A stretch of 64,000 nt of DNA from Prolixibacteraceae bacterium (lineage in GTDB: Bacteria > Bacteroidota > Bacteroidia > Bacteroidales > Prolixibacteraceae): the NCBI GenBank assembly GCA_019720755.1, contig CP081303.1, positions 1,240,001-1,304,000 on the forward strand. Reading direction: 5' to 3'. Each line of letters opens with the position of its first letter. The stretch's first letter is position 1. Shown piece after piece: positions 38,063-47,399 of the stretch. The notes beneath the pieces were generated by a model. It was not told the DNA's origin and did no database searches. It saw only the letters and a program-made list of their open reading frames with translations. The translations under genes were made by a program, and so were the position numbers.

Positions 38063-41000
38063 ATGGCTGGTCAATTCATCACAAATGAGAAACAACTTCT
38101 TTCTAAAGTTATGGAAGGTGTATTTCCATATGCCAATAATCTTTATTTCTTAGTAGGTTATTTTTATTTCTCCGGATTTAGCGAAATAGTAAATAATTTA
38201 GATGGGAAAAAACTCAAAATACTAGTAGGTCTAGATGTCGAAAAGAATATGGTTAATCAACTTAAGGAAGTCGAGCTTCTTTATGCGGTAAATAGTTCTA
38301 GATCCAATATTCGTTCTAATTTTAATCAAGCACTTGTACAAATATTTAATGAAACGGACTTTTTTGACAATCCTGTGAAACAAAAATCTTTTAAGATTTT
38401 TGTTACGATGATTAAAAAAGGAGATTTAGAGATTCGCAAAACGAATCAACCAAATCACGCAAAACTATATCTCTTTGAAAATAAGGCTGAACTTACCCAA
38501 TCTGGAACTTTTCCTGGCACTTTAATTACGGGGTCAAGTAACCTTACTGCTTCAGGTTTAAGGCATCAAAATGAGCTAAATGTAATTCTTCGGGATAAAA
38601 CAGATTTTGAAGAAGGCATTCGAATATTCAATGATTTATGGAAAGATGCAATAGTTATTGCGGATGTAAATCATACAGAAATATTTGAAGAGGAAGTCTT
38701 GAGTCAAATATGGCTTGATAAACTGTTCGATCCATTTTTATTATATGTTCGTGTACTTCATGAACTTTTTAATATTGAATTCAACCAACCAATTAAATTA
38801 CCTAGTGAAATAACCAACAATCGTTTTATCAATCTTAAATACCAAGAAGATGCAATAAAACAGGCATTGCATACAATAAAAATTCACAATGGTGTAATAA
38901 TCTCCGATGTGGTTGGACTTGGGAAAAGTGTAATAGCATCTGCTGTTGCTCACAATATAAATCTTAGAACAATAATCATTGCTCCACCTCACCTGGTTAA
39001 ACAGTGGGATGATGAATACAGAGATCTATTCAATTTCAATGCGAAAGTGTTTAGTAGTGGTGCTATGAAAAAGGCTCTGAAATATCACAATGAGTTAAAC
39101 AATAACGAACCTCGTCTTATTATTATCGACGAAGCACATAAATATAGAAACGAAGATACAAACGATTATCTTGACCTGCATAAATTATGTCAAGGAAATA
39201 AAGTTATGCTTCTTACGGCAACTCCTTTCAATAACAAGCCGCAAGATCTATTCTCAATGATTAAACTGTTTCAGATCCCATCTAAATCTACAGTAAAAAC
39301 TGTTGCTAATTTAGGTGACGAATTTAGTAAACTGATTATTGAATATAAAAATCTATCTAAAGACATTAAGAATAAAAAAATATCTCAAAATACGATTGAC
39401 AATAAGATAAATACAATATCTCATAAAATACGAAATGTAATTAGTCCTCTTGTCATTCGTAGATCTAGAATCGACCTATCAGAAATAGATAGATATAAAG
39501 AGGATATGGAACTTCAAAATATTGAATTTTCGGTCGTTAATGCACCTGAACTTTTAACATACGACATCTCTTTAATAGAGGAGAAATATATCAATACACT
39601 CGAACAAATATCTCCTAAAGATGAAGATATTTCTCTATCTTGCTTTAAAGCTGTCAGATATCAGCCTGTTGAGTATTTAAAAGATATAGAAAGATATAGA
39701 AAAAATATAGAAAAGGAATTTGGTGATTTTAACTTGTTCAAGCAGTCACAAAGAAATATCGCAAAGTTTATGCGACATCTGTTGGTTCGTCGTTTCGAAA
39801 GTTCATTAGAGGCATTCAAGATGTCTGTGCTAAACATGATCAAAAACTACCAAAATATAATCCTTTGGTACGATACACGTAAAGCTTTTCCTATATTTAA
39901 AAAGGGAAACCTACCTGATATTTCGCTTATGGGAGATCAAAACAATGACGATACGATTGATGTAATTAATGAATTTGATCTTACAGAACAAATAAAGTCT
40001 TTAAAAGCTAGAGGTCTTTTCGAGATTCCTGCCGAAGATATAAAATATGAATATCGCGAAAAATTAGAAGCTGATCTTGAGGTATTGAAAAATATATATA
40101 ACAATTGGTTCTCTGAAAATTCAAACATAATCGACCCTAAACTATCTAACTTTATAGATATGATGAAGGTTAATATAAAGACTGAACCAAAGCGTAAAAT
40201 AATTGTCTTCTCTGAGTTTGCGGATACAATCAATTATCTATATAAACACACAAAGAATTCATTGCGTATAATTAAGTATACTGCTAAAGATGCTAAAGCA
40301 TCTATTAAAGAAACTATTCGTCTTAATTTCGATGCAGGTGTACCTGTAAATCAACAAAAAAACGATTATGATATTTTACTCGCTACAGATGCAATTTCCG
40401 AAGGATATAATCTACATCGCGCAGGGGCTATAATAAATTACGATATTCCATACAACCCAACAAGGGTCATTCAACGTATTGGTCGAATTAATCGTATAAA
40501 TAAAAAGATGTTTGATGAAATTAATATTTTCAACTATTTTCCTTCCGATACAGGAGAAAACGAAACTAGAACAAAAGAGATATCAACTCTGAAAATGGCT
40601 CTCATTCAAGCTATTCTAGGTGAAGATACCAAGATCCTTACAAACAATGAAGAATTACAATCTTTTTTCCAAAAGCAATACAAACATCAGCTCCAGAACA
40701 ATGAAGAGCGTTCTTGGGAAACTCCATTTCTTAATCTTTATTTTAACTTAAAAAACGAGCATCCGCAGATTATCGAGAAAGCACTTAAAGTTCCTATTCG
40801 TGCGCGTATAGCTAGAAAAAATAAAGATGTTGAAGGGGTGTTGATATTTGGAAAAAAAGGGGATGATGCTCTTTTTAGATGGGGTGAGAATGCATTGTCT
40901 AACGAATCCATATCTCCTCATGATGCGCTGAAATTGATGAATGCTTCTCCTTCGGAGAAATCATTTAATACATCCTGTAAGTTTAATCCAACTTACGAAT

Positions 41001-41326
41001 ACATGAAAGATTCTCTTTTTATCAAAAAAAACAGCTCGTCAAACCCTGATAAACTTAAAATAGATACACTTAAAAAATTGAATACGATACTGTCGAAAAA
41101 ACTATCCGATGATATCGACGGCATTAATGATATTATTAAAACTGTTGAGCTTGGTGCTCTTCCAACAAAATATTTGAAAGAAATAATTAAACTTAGCCGT
41201 GCGAGATGTAATGATTTATCATCTATCATCGATACAAATTATATCAAAAAGATATTAGAGAAAGCTCACAATATCGATAATGCCATAGAAGCTCTGATTA
41301 TTTCAGAAGAATTTATCAAAGAATAA
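38063..41326 (+). CDS. PLD-nuclease / SNF2-type helicase fusion (restriction-defence protein)
   Basis: 1,087 residues. The N-terminal ~200 residues form a phospholipase-D-like nuclease domain: NHAKLYLF carries the H-x-K (about residue 132) and GSSNLTASG follows. The helicase core has Walker A DVVGLGKS (about 281-288), DEAH box IIIDEAHKY (about 354), motif III LLTATPFNN, then ATDAISEGYNLHRA and motif VI QRIGRINRI (about 802). This is the layout of HsdR/HepA-like translocating helicases with a PLD cutting domain. First gene of a three-gene operon with a methyltransferase and an SMC-like ATPase. Likely role: DNA translocation and cleavage of unmodified invading DNA (inference). Confidence 0.85.
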   Translation: MAGQFITNEKQLLSKVMEGVFPYANNLYFLVGYFYFSGFSEIVNNLDGKKLKILVGLDVEKNMVNQLKEVELLYAVNSSRSNIRSNFNQALVQIFNETDFFDNPVKQKSFKIFVTMIKKGDLEIRKTNQPNHAKLYLFENKAELTQSGTFPGTLITGSSNLTASGLRHQNELNVILRDKTDFEEGIRIFNDLWKDAIVIADVNHTEIFEEEVLSQIWLDKLFDPFLLYVRVLHELFNIEFNQPIKLPSEITNNRFINLKYQEDAIKQALHTIKIHNGVIISDVVGLGKSVIASAVAHNINLRTIIIAPPHLVKQWDDEYRDLFNFNAKVFSSGAMKKALKYHNELNNNEPRLIIIDEAHKYRNEDTNDYLDLHKLCQGNKVMLLTATPFNNKPQDLFSMIKLFQIPSKSTVKTVANLGDEFSKLIIEYKNLSKDIKNKKISQNTIDNKINTISHKIRNVISPLVIRRSRIDLSEIDRYKEDMELQNIEFSVVNAPELLTYDISLIEEKYINTLEQISPKDEDISLSCFKAVRYQPVEYLKDIERYRKNIEKEFGDFNLFKQSQRNIAKFMRHLLVRRFESSLEAFKMSVLNMIKNYQNIILWYDTRKAFPIFKKGNLPDISLMGDQNNDDTIDVINEFDLTEQIKSLKARGLFEIPAEDIKYEYREKLEADLEVLKNIYNNWFSENSNIIDPKLSNFIDMMKVNIKTEPKRKIIVFSEFADTINYLYKHTKNSLRIIKYTAKDAKASIKETIRLNFDAGVPVNQQKNDYDILLATDAISEGYNLHRAGAIINYDIPYNPTRVIQRIGRINRINKKMFDEINIFNYFPSDTGENETRTKEISTLKMALIQAILGEDTKILTNNEELQSFFQKQYKHQLQNNEERSWETPFLNLYFNLKNEHPQIIEKALKVPIRARIARKNKDVEGVLIFGKKGDDALFRWGENALSNESISPHDALKLMNASPSEKSFNTSCKFNPTYEYMKDSLFIKKNSSSNPDKLKIDTLKKLNTILSKKLSDDIDGINDIIKTVELGALPTKYLKEIIKLSRARCNDLSSIIDTNYIKKILEKAHNIDNAIEALIISEEFIKE

Positions 41327-41344
41327 GTGTTAACAATTGATGTC

Positions 41345-44300
41345 ATGATAACTCAAGAATTCTACAATATACCATACGATAGAGAAAGTTACTTAAATTT
41401 TTTCAAAAACAACCTTCTACCAGAATCTTTCGAATTGATTATAGAGGATGTAAACAGTACTGCAAAATACTTCACAGAAGTAACCAAACTAGGTGCTGTT
41501 GAAGATCTAAACCTAGCCATATTCGAAATCAAACATAGCTCAATTAGTGATGCCAGAGTAGGTCTAACACTCGATGCATATAAACTAATGAACAATCATG
41601 GTATCGAGAATGCTTTAATACTTTTCGTCCCGCAAGAATCAAAAAATTATCGCCTTTCATACCTTCATATAGAAAACGACATAAACGATAATGGGCAAGT
41701 AGTTTCTACATACAGAAACAAACGTCGTTTCTCCTATTTCCTTGGGCAAGATGCTAAAACGAAAACTGCTTTTCAATATCTTTTCGGAAAACAATCTTCT
41801 CGTATTAACTCTATAGAAGATCTTGAAAATAGATTCTCTATAGAAGTTGTTAATAAAGAGTTCTTTAAATCATATAAGTTCCATTACGGAAATTTGGTTG
41901 AAGAGCTTAAAAATTCAAATCTTGCTAAAGTACACTTTAGTGGTGAAGATAAAAGAATCCGTGATTTCGTGAAGAAATTCATGGGGCGTATCGTTTTTCT
42001 CTATTTTCTCCAAAAGAAAGGGTGGCTAGGTGCTTCTTCTACAGAATACTGCGACGGCGACAAAAACTTTATGCACAACTTATGGGAGAACTCCACCAAA
42101 GGGGATTCTTTTTATACCTGTTCTTTGGCTACACTTTTCTTCAATGGTTTGAATGAAAAGCGACCTAATGATGATTTTATATTAGAAAATGGAAAGAAAA
42201 TTAAAATTCCTTTCCTAAATGGAGGACTTTTTCATGAGGAAAATGTTGCATTACGAAACATAGTATTTTCTCCTAAAAAATTAGAAGCACTCTTTAATTT
42301 TTTAGACTCATATAACTTTACTATAAACGAGAACGACCCTTTCGATCAAGAGGTAGGTATCGATCCCGAAATGCTAGGTCATATTTTCGAAAACCTTCTT
42401 GAGGATCAACAAAGCAAAGGTGCATTCTATACCCCTAAAGAGATTGTGCATTTTATGGTGCAAGAATCTCTCCTTCAATATATTAATACAGGTTTTAAAA
42501 AAAATAATGTAATCCTTTCAAGTGATGAACAGCTCGTACTAAAGAGTATTATTAAAGAAAAAATATCATATGAAGATATTGACGAAGACAACCATCATGA
42601 GGTTGTAAATGCTTTCCGTCAATCTAAACTTACCAAAGAACATGGAGCTCTCCTAAACGAACTACTCGACAATATAAAAGTATGCGATCCTGCCATTGGA
42701 TCAGGAGCTTTCCCTATGGCAATGCTAAATGAAATTTACCAATGTAAACTAACTATTAATAGAGGGCTTAAGAAAGAGGAACGTTCTGAACTCAAAAAGC
42801 ATATCATAGAAAATTCTATCTATGGGGTCGACATCGAAAAAGGTGCCGTAGATATTGCTCAGCTTCGTTTCTGGCTTTCTATTGTTATCGAAGAGGAGAA
42901 ACCGACACCATTGCCTAATCTCGATTTTAAAATTATGGTCGGAAATTCTCTTTATAGTCAATTTGGAGATCAATACCTTAAAACTACTTGGGATTTAAAA
43001 TCAAACTCAACGGGTAAAAATATTGCTTCTCGAATGAGGGGTAATTTACAAAAACTCACTGATTTACAACATCAATATTTTAAGACTACTGATAAAGATA
43101 AATTAAAAGATGAGATTAAGAATCTTCGTGCCGATATATTAATAGATCAAATAACTTTTAAACAACTAATCTATAAATCTAACGATACGCAGGTTTCTCT
43201 CGATGATACTTCTAAGATAGAGAAGCTAAAGTCGAAATTAGACTTCTTTGGATTCGAACAAAAGAAAGATACACTTAAAATAATTAAAACAACTCCCAAT
43301 AAACCATTGAACTATTTCGATTGGAAGATGGATTTTCCTGAAATACTTAATCCAGGTATTGCTGGTGTAGATCCTGGCTTTGATATCGTTATTGGAAACC
43401 CACCGTACCTTCGCCTTCAGGGAATTAAGGAGAACGATACCAAATTTGCTGACCTATTAATTAATGAGTACCAGTCTGCCACGGGGGCATACGATCTCTA
43501 CGCTCTCTTCACAGAAAAAGGACTTCAACTTACTAAAAAAGATGGCATTCTAAACTTCATTATGCCAGATAAATGGACTATTGGTGCTTTTGGAAAAGGT
43601 TTACGCACTTTTATAACGAAAGAAAATGCGGCCCAACGATTTATTTCTTTCGGCGAATATCAAGTATTCAATGCTTCAACATATACTGCTATTCAGTGGT
43701 TTAAACGAGGCACAGCAAACTTTAAATATCATCCCCTATCAAAAGATTTAAAAACAAATAGAGAATTAGGTGACTATCTAAACAAATTATGTGATAACGA
43801 TTTCGTAGAATACCACGTTAAAGAACAATCAGCAAACACTTGGCAACTATCTGATGGTCCTACAATACAATTAATGCAGAGAATTAATAAGCATTCAAGA
43901 AATTTAAACGATATTTTTGATAAAATGTATCAAGGTCTTGCAACAAGTAAAGACTCTGTATATTTTCTCTACGATTCCATTAATAACGACAACACCATTA
44001 CTGGTTACTCTAAAGAGTTGAAGCGTAATGTTACAGTCGAAAAGGAAATTGTTAGGCCACTTCTTAAGGGGGAAGATGTGCACCGTTACGACACCATGTC
44101 TACCTCAAAATATGTAGTTCTACCTTACCGTCTTAACAAACAAAAAGAAAAGGAAGTTGCTTCCTTGTTTACAGAAGAAGAACTTCAAATGTACCCTCTA
44201 GCATACAAATATATAAAAGAATGTGAGCAAGTATTAAAGGGGAGGGAGAAAGGTCGATTAAGCAATGATGATCAGTGGTTTAGGTATATATATCCTAAGA

Positions 44301-44947
44301 ATATTGTTTTACAAAAGAAAGAAAAGCTCGTAGCTCCAGATATATCTTTAAGAAGTAACTTTGCATACGATACCGAAGGGGAATTCTATCACACAACCAC
44401 CGTATATGGTTACATTAAAAAGGCCGAGATTAAAGAAGATTATCTCTTTTTAATGGCTGTTTTAAACTCCAAATTAACATGGTGGTACATGACAAAGAAT
44501 GCACCTGTGATGGCAAATGGATACTATAGATACAAACCTGCATACCTAAAATCTTTTCCTTTTCCTGCGATAGATAATTTAAAAATAACATACCCTTTCA
44601 TCAACATCGCAAAAATGGTGATATATCTTAAAAAAATACGTTCCGAAGCTCCAATTTGCGAGTCAGTTACCAACGAGCAGATCCAAACTCTATTAGAGTC
44701 AGTAATCGATGCATTGGTTCTTGAACTATATTTTAAAGACGATTTCGAAGAAAAAGAACTTTTTGTCTTCAAAAATCTTCCAAGTCAATTGTGTCAACTA
44801 TGGAGTATTGATGAAAATTCAGAATGCAATAATCTAATTACTAATCTATATCAAACTTTTACCGATATAGACAATCCAGTACGCTTAACGATGAATTCGA
44901 TTAAATCATCTTTACCATTTATAATCAATACTATCTATAAAGCTTAA
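41345..44947 (+). CDS. Large Eco57I-like N6-adenine DNA methyltransferase, possibly with nuclease domain
   Basis: 1,200 residues from the ATG at 41345; a GTG at 41327, touching the helicase stop codon, is an alternative start. Methyltransferase motif I VCDPAIGSGAF (near 42680), motif IV IVIGNPPYLRL (near 43390), preceded by the Eco57I-type GAFYTPKEIVHFMV. The C-terminal ~400 residues look like a target-recognition domain (ILQKKEKLVAPDISLRSNF). Near the N-terminus, VEDLNLAIFEIKHSS has the D...E-x-K spacing of PD-(D/E)XK nucleases, as in type IIG and ISP enzymes. With the helicase it resembles a restriction-modification or BREX/DISARM-like core split over two proteins. Confidence 0.85.
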   Translation: MITQEFYNIPYDRESYLNFFKNNLLPESFELIIEDVNSTAKYFTEVTKLGAVEDLNLAIFEIKHSSISDARVGLTLDAYKLMNNHGIENALILFVPQESKNYRLSYLHIENDINDNGQVVSTYRNKRRFSYFLGQDAKTKTAFQYLFGKQSSRINSIEDLENRFSIEVVNKEFFKSYKFHYGNLVEELKNSNLAKVHFSGEDKRIRDFVKKFMGRIVFLYFLQKKGWLGASSTEYCDGDKNFMHNLWENSTKGDSFYTCSLATLFFNGLNEKRPNDDFILENGKKIKIPFLNGGLFHEENVALRNIVFSPKKLEALFNFLDSYNFTINENDPFDQEVGIDPEMLGHIFENLLEDQQSKGAFYTPKEIVHFMVQESLLQYINTGFKKNNVILSSDEQLVLKSIIKEKISYEDIDEDNHHEVVNAFRQSKLTKEHGALLNELLDNIKVCDPAIGSGAFPMAMLNEIYQCKLTINRGLKKEERSELKKHIIENSIYGVDIEKGAVDIAQLRFWLSIVIEEEKPTPLPNLDFKIMVGNSLYSQFGDQYLKTTWDLKSNSTGKNIASRMRGNLQKLTDLQHQYFKTTDKDKLKDEIKNLRADILIDQITFKQLIYKSNDTQVSLDDTSKIEKLKSKLDFFGFEQKKDTLKIIKTTPNKPLNYFDWKMDFPEILNPGIAGVDPGFDIVIGNPPYLRLQGIKENDTKFADLLINEYQSATGAYDLYALFTEKGLQLTKKDGILNFIMPDKWTIGAFGKGLRTFITKENAAQRFISFGEYQVFNASTYTAIQWFKRGTANFKYHPLSKDLKTNRELGDYLNKLCDNDFVEYHVKEQSANTWQLSDGPTIQLMQRINKHSRNLNDIFDKMYQGLATSKDSVYFLYDSINNDNTITGYSKELKRNVTVEKEIVRPLLKGEDVHRYDTMSTSKYVVLPYRLNKQKEKEVASLFTEEELQMYPLAYKYIKECEQVLKGREKGRLSNDDQWFRYIYPKNIVLQKKEKLVAPDISLRSNFAYDTEGEFYHTTTVYGYIKKAEIKEDYLFLMAVLNSKLTWWYMTKNAPVMANGYYRYKPAYLKSFPFPAIDNLKITYPFINIAKMVIYLKKIRSEAPICESVTNEQIQTLLESVIDALVLELYFKDDFEEKELFVFKNLPSQLCQLWSIDENSECNNLITNLYQTFTDIDNPVRLTMNSIKSSLPFIINTIYKA

Positions 44948-44985
44948 CAATCAACACAATCTAACGAAATATATTTCCCTTTAAA

Positions 44986-47082
44986 ATGACACAAACAAAA
45001 TATAAAATCAATAAGATAGCCCTAAAGAACTTTAAGTTCTTTAGGGAAGATTCTCAAAATACTGAAGCACTCCACATTAAGCTCGAAGGTAAAAATCTTC
45101 TTCTTTATGGAGAAAATGGAAGTGGTAAAAGTTCTATCTATTGGGGGCTATATACATTCCTACAAAGTATTCATAAGGAAGATTCCGACGTTCAAAAATA
45201 TTTTGACATGAACGACCCTAACTCCCTTGTAAACGATTTCATAGAAGAAGGGGAAGAGAGTGAAATAATGATAGAATTCCTAAAAACAAACTCATCAAAC
45301 AACCCTTCAGAAAACAATACTTCAGAAGAAATATCAGTTAAAATAAATGCATTAGACATAGAAACAAAAGATCATTCTTTCATCTCAGATTACTCAGATC
45401 AAAGCGATTTCATAAACTATAAGATTCTTTTCGAGCACTATAATTTTTCTCATAGTGATGAGATTGATATTTTTCCTCTCTTCGAAAAATATATCTTCCA
45501 TACAATCGATATAGGCACTAGTATACCTTCAGAAGGTGACATGCCATTCAAATATACTAGTAATGTGTGGAAAGAACTTAATTTGCCTGTTTACAGTTAT
45601 TACAGTGATAGGTTTAGTGATAAAATTATAACAAATTATAGTAGCGATTCATATCAAACGCTCGGTTCAGACTTAACAAATATCTCTAAATTAGATGATG
45701 TAAGGAAGAGTGTTTTTAAAGACTTATCTTCAGAACATGAAAATGTAGCGTTAGATGATTTTCCTCAAGATATACTTAATCAGCAACAAAAATTATTACA
45801 ATTTAATATTAAATTTAATTCATACCTATCGGATTTATTTAACTTAGTGAATCAGATTCTACCTGATTCGTTAAATGTACAGTTATCTTACCATTATATC
45901 TTTTCTTACTACACTTTAAAAGATAGTCCTAATTCAAGGATATCTGAATACAAGTTGAATTATCCTAAGTTAAAGTTAATTGTAAAATTTAAGGATGGTC
46001 GACAAATTAAAAAACCACAATCATATCTAAACGAAGCAAAATTATCTCTAATTTCTCTTTCAATTCGCTTGGCTACTTTAAAACAAAGAAAAGGAGCTAT
46101 TAATTCACGTGTACTTGTTCTCGATGATCTTCTCCTTAGCCTCGACATGAGCAATAGAGACATCGTCATAAACGAATTACTAACAAACTATAAAGACTAC
46201 CAAATACTATTCCTTACACACGATAGAGGTTTATATAATTTTATCAAAAGAAGATTAGAATCATCAGGTTCTGAAAAAGAATGGTGTTTTAAAGAGATGT
46301 ATCAGGATTTAGAAGCAGGTTCAATAAAACCTTTTCTACTTGATTCTAAATCAAATTTATCTCTTGCACAAAAATATTTTAAATTATTTGATTATCCTGC
46401 ATGTAGTAATTATTTACGAAAAGAGGTTGAAGTAATTCTTAAGAAGATTCTTCCTGATAATAAAATAAATATAGTACGTGATACTAATGGAGAAGGAACT
46501 AGAACTCTTCAATTAGATACTTTAATTAGAAATTTTGAAGAATGGTATAGTGATCTTGGGTTTTCATTAGAACCATTCAAAAACTTAAAGGAATATAAAG
46601 ATCTATTACTTAATCCACTAAGTCATGATAATATGGAATCTCCAATTTATCGAAAGGAATTAGAAAATATTTTTGAGATATTAAAAAAACTAAGCAAAAT
46701 ACAAAAGAAAACAATAGGAACCATAACGGATGAAGTAGATTCAACGAATATTTTCGAATTAAAAGAAGAAGATCAAAACGGCGATCATTATTCTTACACT
46801 TTCAAACTTATTGAAAATTTTTATATTGTAACAGGACCAGATAATACTAAAAAACTTAATAATCCTTTAATTCAAGTTATAAGTGGAAAAAATGTCACAT
46901 CAGCTTTAAATTTGAACATATCTCAACAGAGAATAAAACTACTTCGTGCATATGATCAAATTCGTTTTAAAATTCGTAACAAAAGTAATAATGATGAAAA
47001 AATTCCGGCTAAAGATCTCATGACAATCGTTTATTTTCATGACACAGCTATCCAAAATATAGTTGAAGAAGCATCGTATTAA
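44986..47082 (+). CDS. SMC/RecF-like AAA ATPase of the defence operon
   Basis: 698 residues. KNFKFFRE and the Walker A motif LLLYGENGSGKSSIYWGL (about residues 34-51) are those of RecF/SMC-type ATPases. The signature-like LNEAKLSLISLSIRLA, Walker B RVLVLDDLLLSLD (about 373-385) and H-loop LFLTHDRG complete an ABC-type head. Residues about 445-580 resemble the helical C-terminal part found in some RloC-like and other defence ATPases, ending before a beta-rich tail. No canonical nuclease motif is recognised. It begins 38 bases after the methyltransferase and is probably in the same operon. Likely a sensor or regulator of the other two (inference). Confidence 0.75.
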   Translation: MTQTKYKINKIALKNFKFFREDSQNTEALHIKLEGKNLLLYGENGSGKSSIYWGLYTFLQSIHKEDSDVQKYFDMNDPNSLVNDFIEEGEESEIMIEFLKTNSSNNPSENNTSEEISVKINALDIETKDHSFISDYSDQSDFINYKILFEHYNFSHSDEIDIFPLFEKYIFHTIDIGTSIPSEGDMPFKYTSNVWKELNLPVYSYYSDRFSDKIITNYSSDSYQTLGSDLTNISKLDDVRKSVFKDLSSEHENVALDDFPQDILNQQQKLLQFNIKFNSYLSDLFNLVNQILPDSLNVQLSYHYIFSYYTLKDSPNSRISEYKLNYPKLKLIVKFKDGRQIKKPQSYLNEAKLSLISLSIRLATLKQRKGAINSRVLVLDDLLLSLDMSNRDIVINELLTNYKDYQILFLTHDRGLYNFIKRRLESSGSEKEWCFKEMYQDLEAGSIKPFLLDSKSNLSLAQKYFKLFDYPACSNYLRKEVEVILKKILPDNKINIVRDTNGEGTRTLQLDTLIRNFEEWYSDLGFSLEPFKNLKEYKDLLLNPLSHDNMESPIYRKELENIFEILKKLSKIQKKTIGTITDEVDSTNIFELKEEDQNGDHYSYTFKLIENFYIVTGPDNTKKLNNPLIQVISGKNVTSALNLNISQQRIKLLRAYDQIRFKIRNKSNNDEKIPAKDLMTIVYFHDTAIQNIVEEASY

Positions 47083-47399
47083 AATAGATTTTTTCATGCA
47101 TTTATTACAACATAATAATCATTGTCTAATTGGATGACTTGACAATTAAACAAGATGAAGAATTGACATTAATATTAGTTGATATATCAGTTTTGAAATG
47201 ATGTTGAATATCTTTTTTGTCATAAAGATTGAGTGGGATGTTTTTGAGTAGGGATATTGATTTGAATGGGATGAAATTGAGGAGATATATGGGGTGAATG
47301 ATTATTCACCCGTACAGGAAGGTGGACGCCTTTTTCGTGAAGAAGAAGGGGCTTGTTTTAGTTTTTGCGGTGTCGTCGTATCGGTTCGGCTACTCACGT
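47083..47399. other. Region between the defence operon and the IS66 relic
   Basis: No gene seen. The IS66 left terminus should lie here or just to the right, but no match to the right end (GTAAGCGTTCGG read inward) is found, so the end is deleted or strongly diverged. Confidence 0.4.

Noticed and set aside
38063-47082. Assignment as a standard DISARM, BREX or type I restriction system
   Set aside because: There is no DrmA/DrmB, PglZ, BrxC or separate HsdS-like gene. The PLD domain is fused to the helicase, and the ATPase is SMC/RecF-like.
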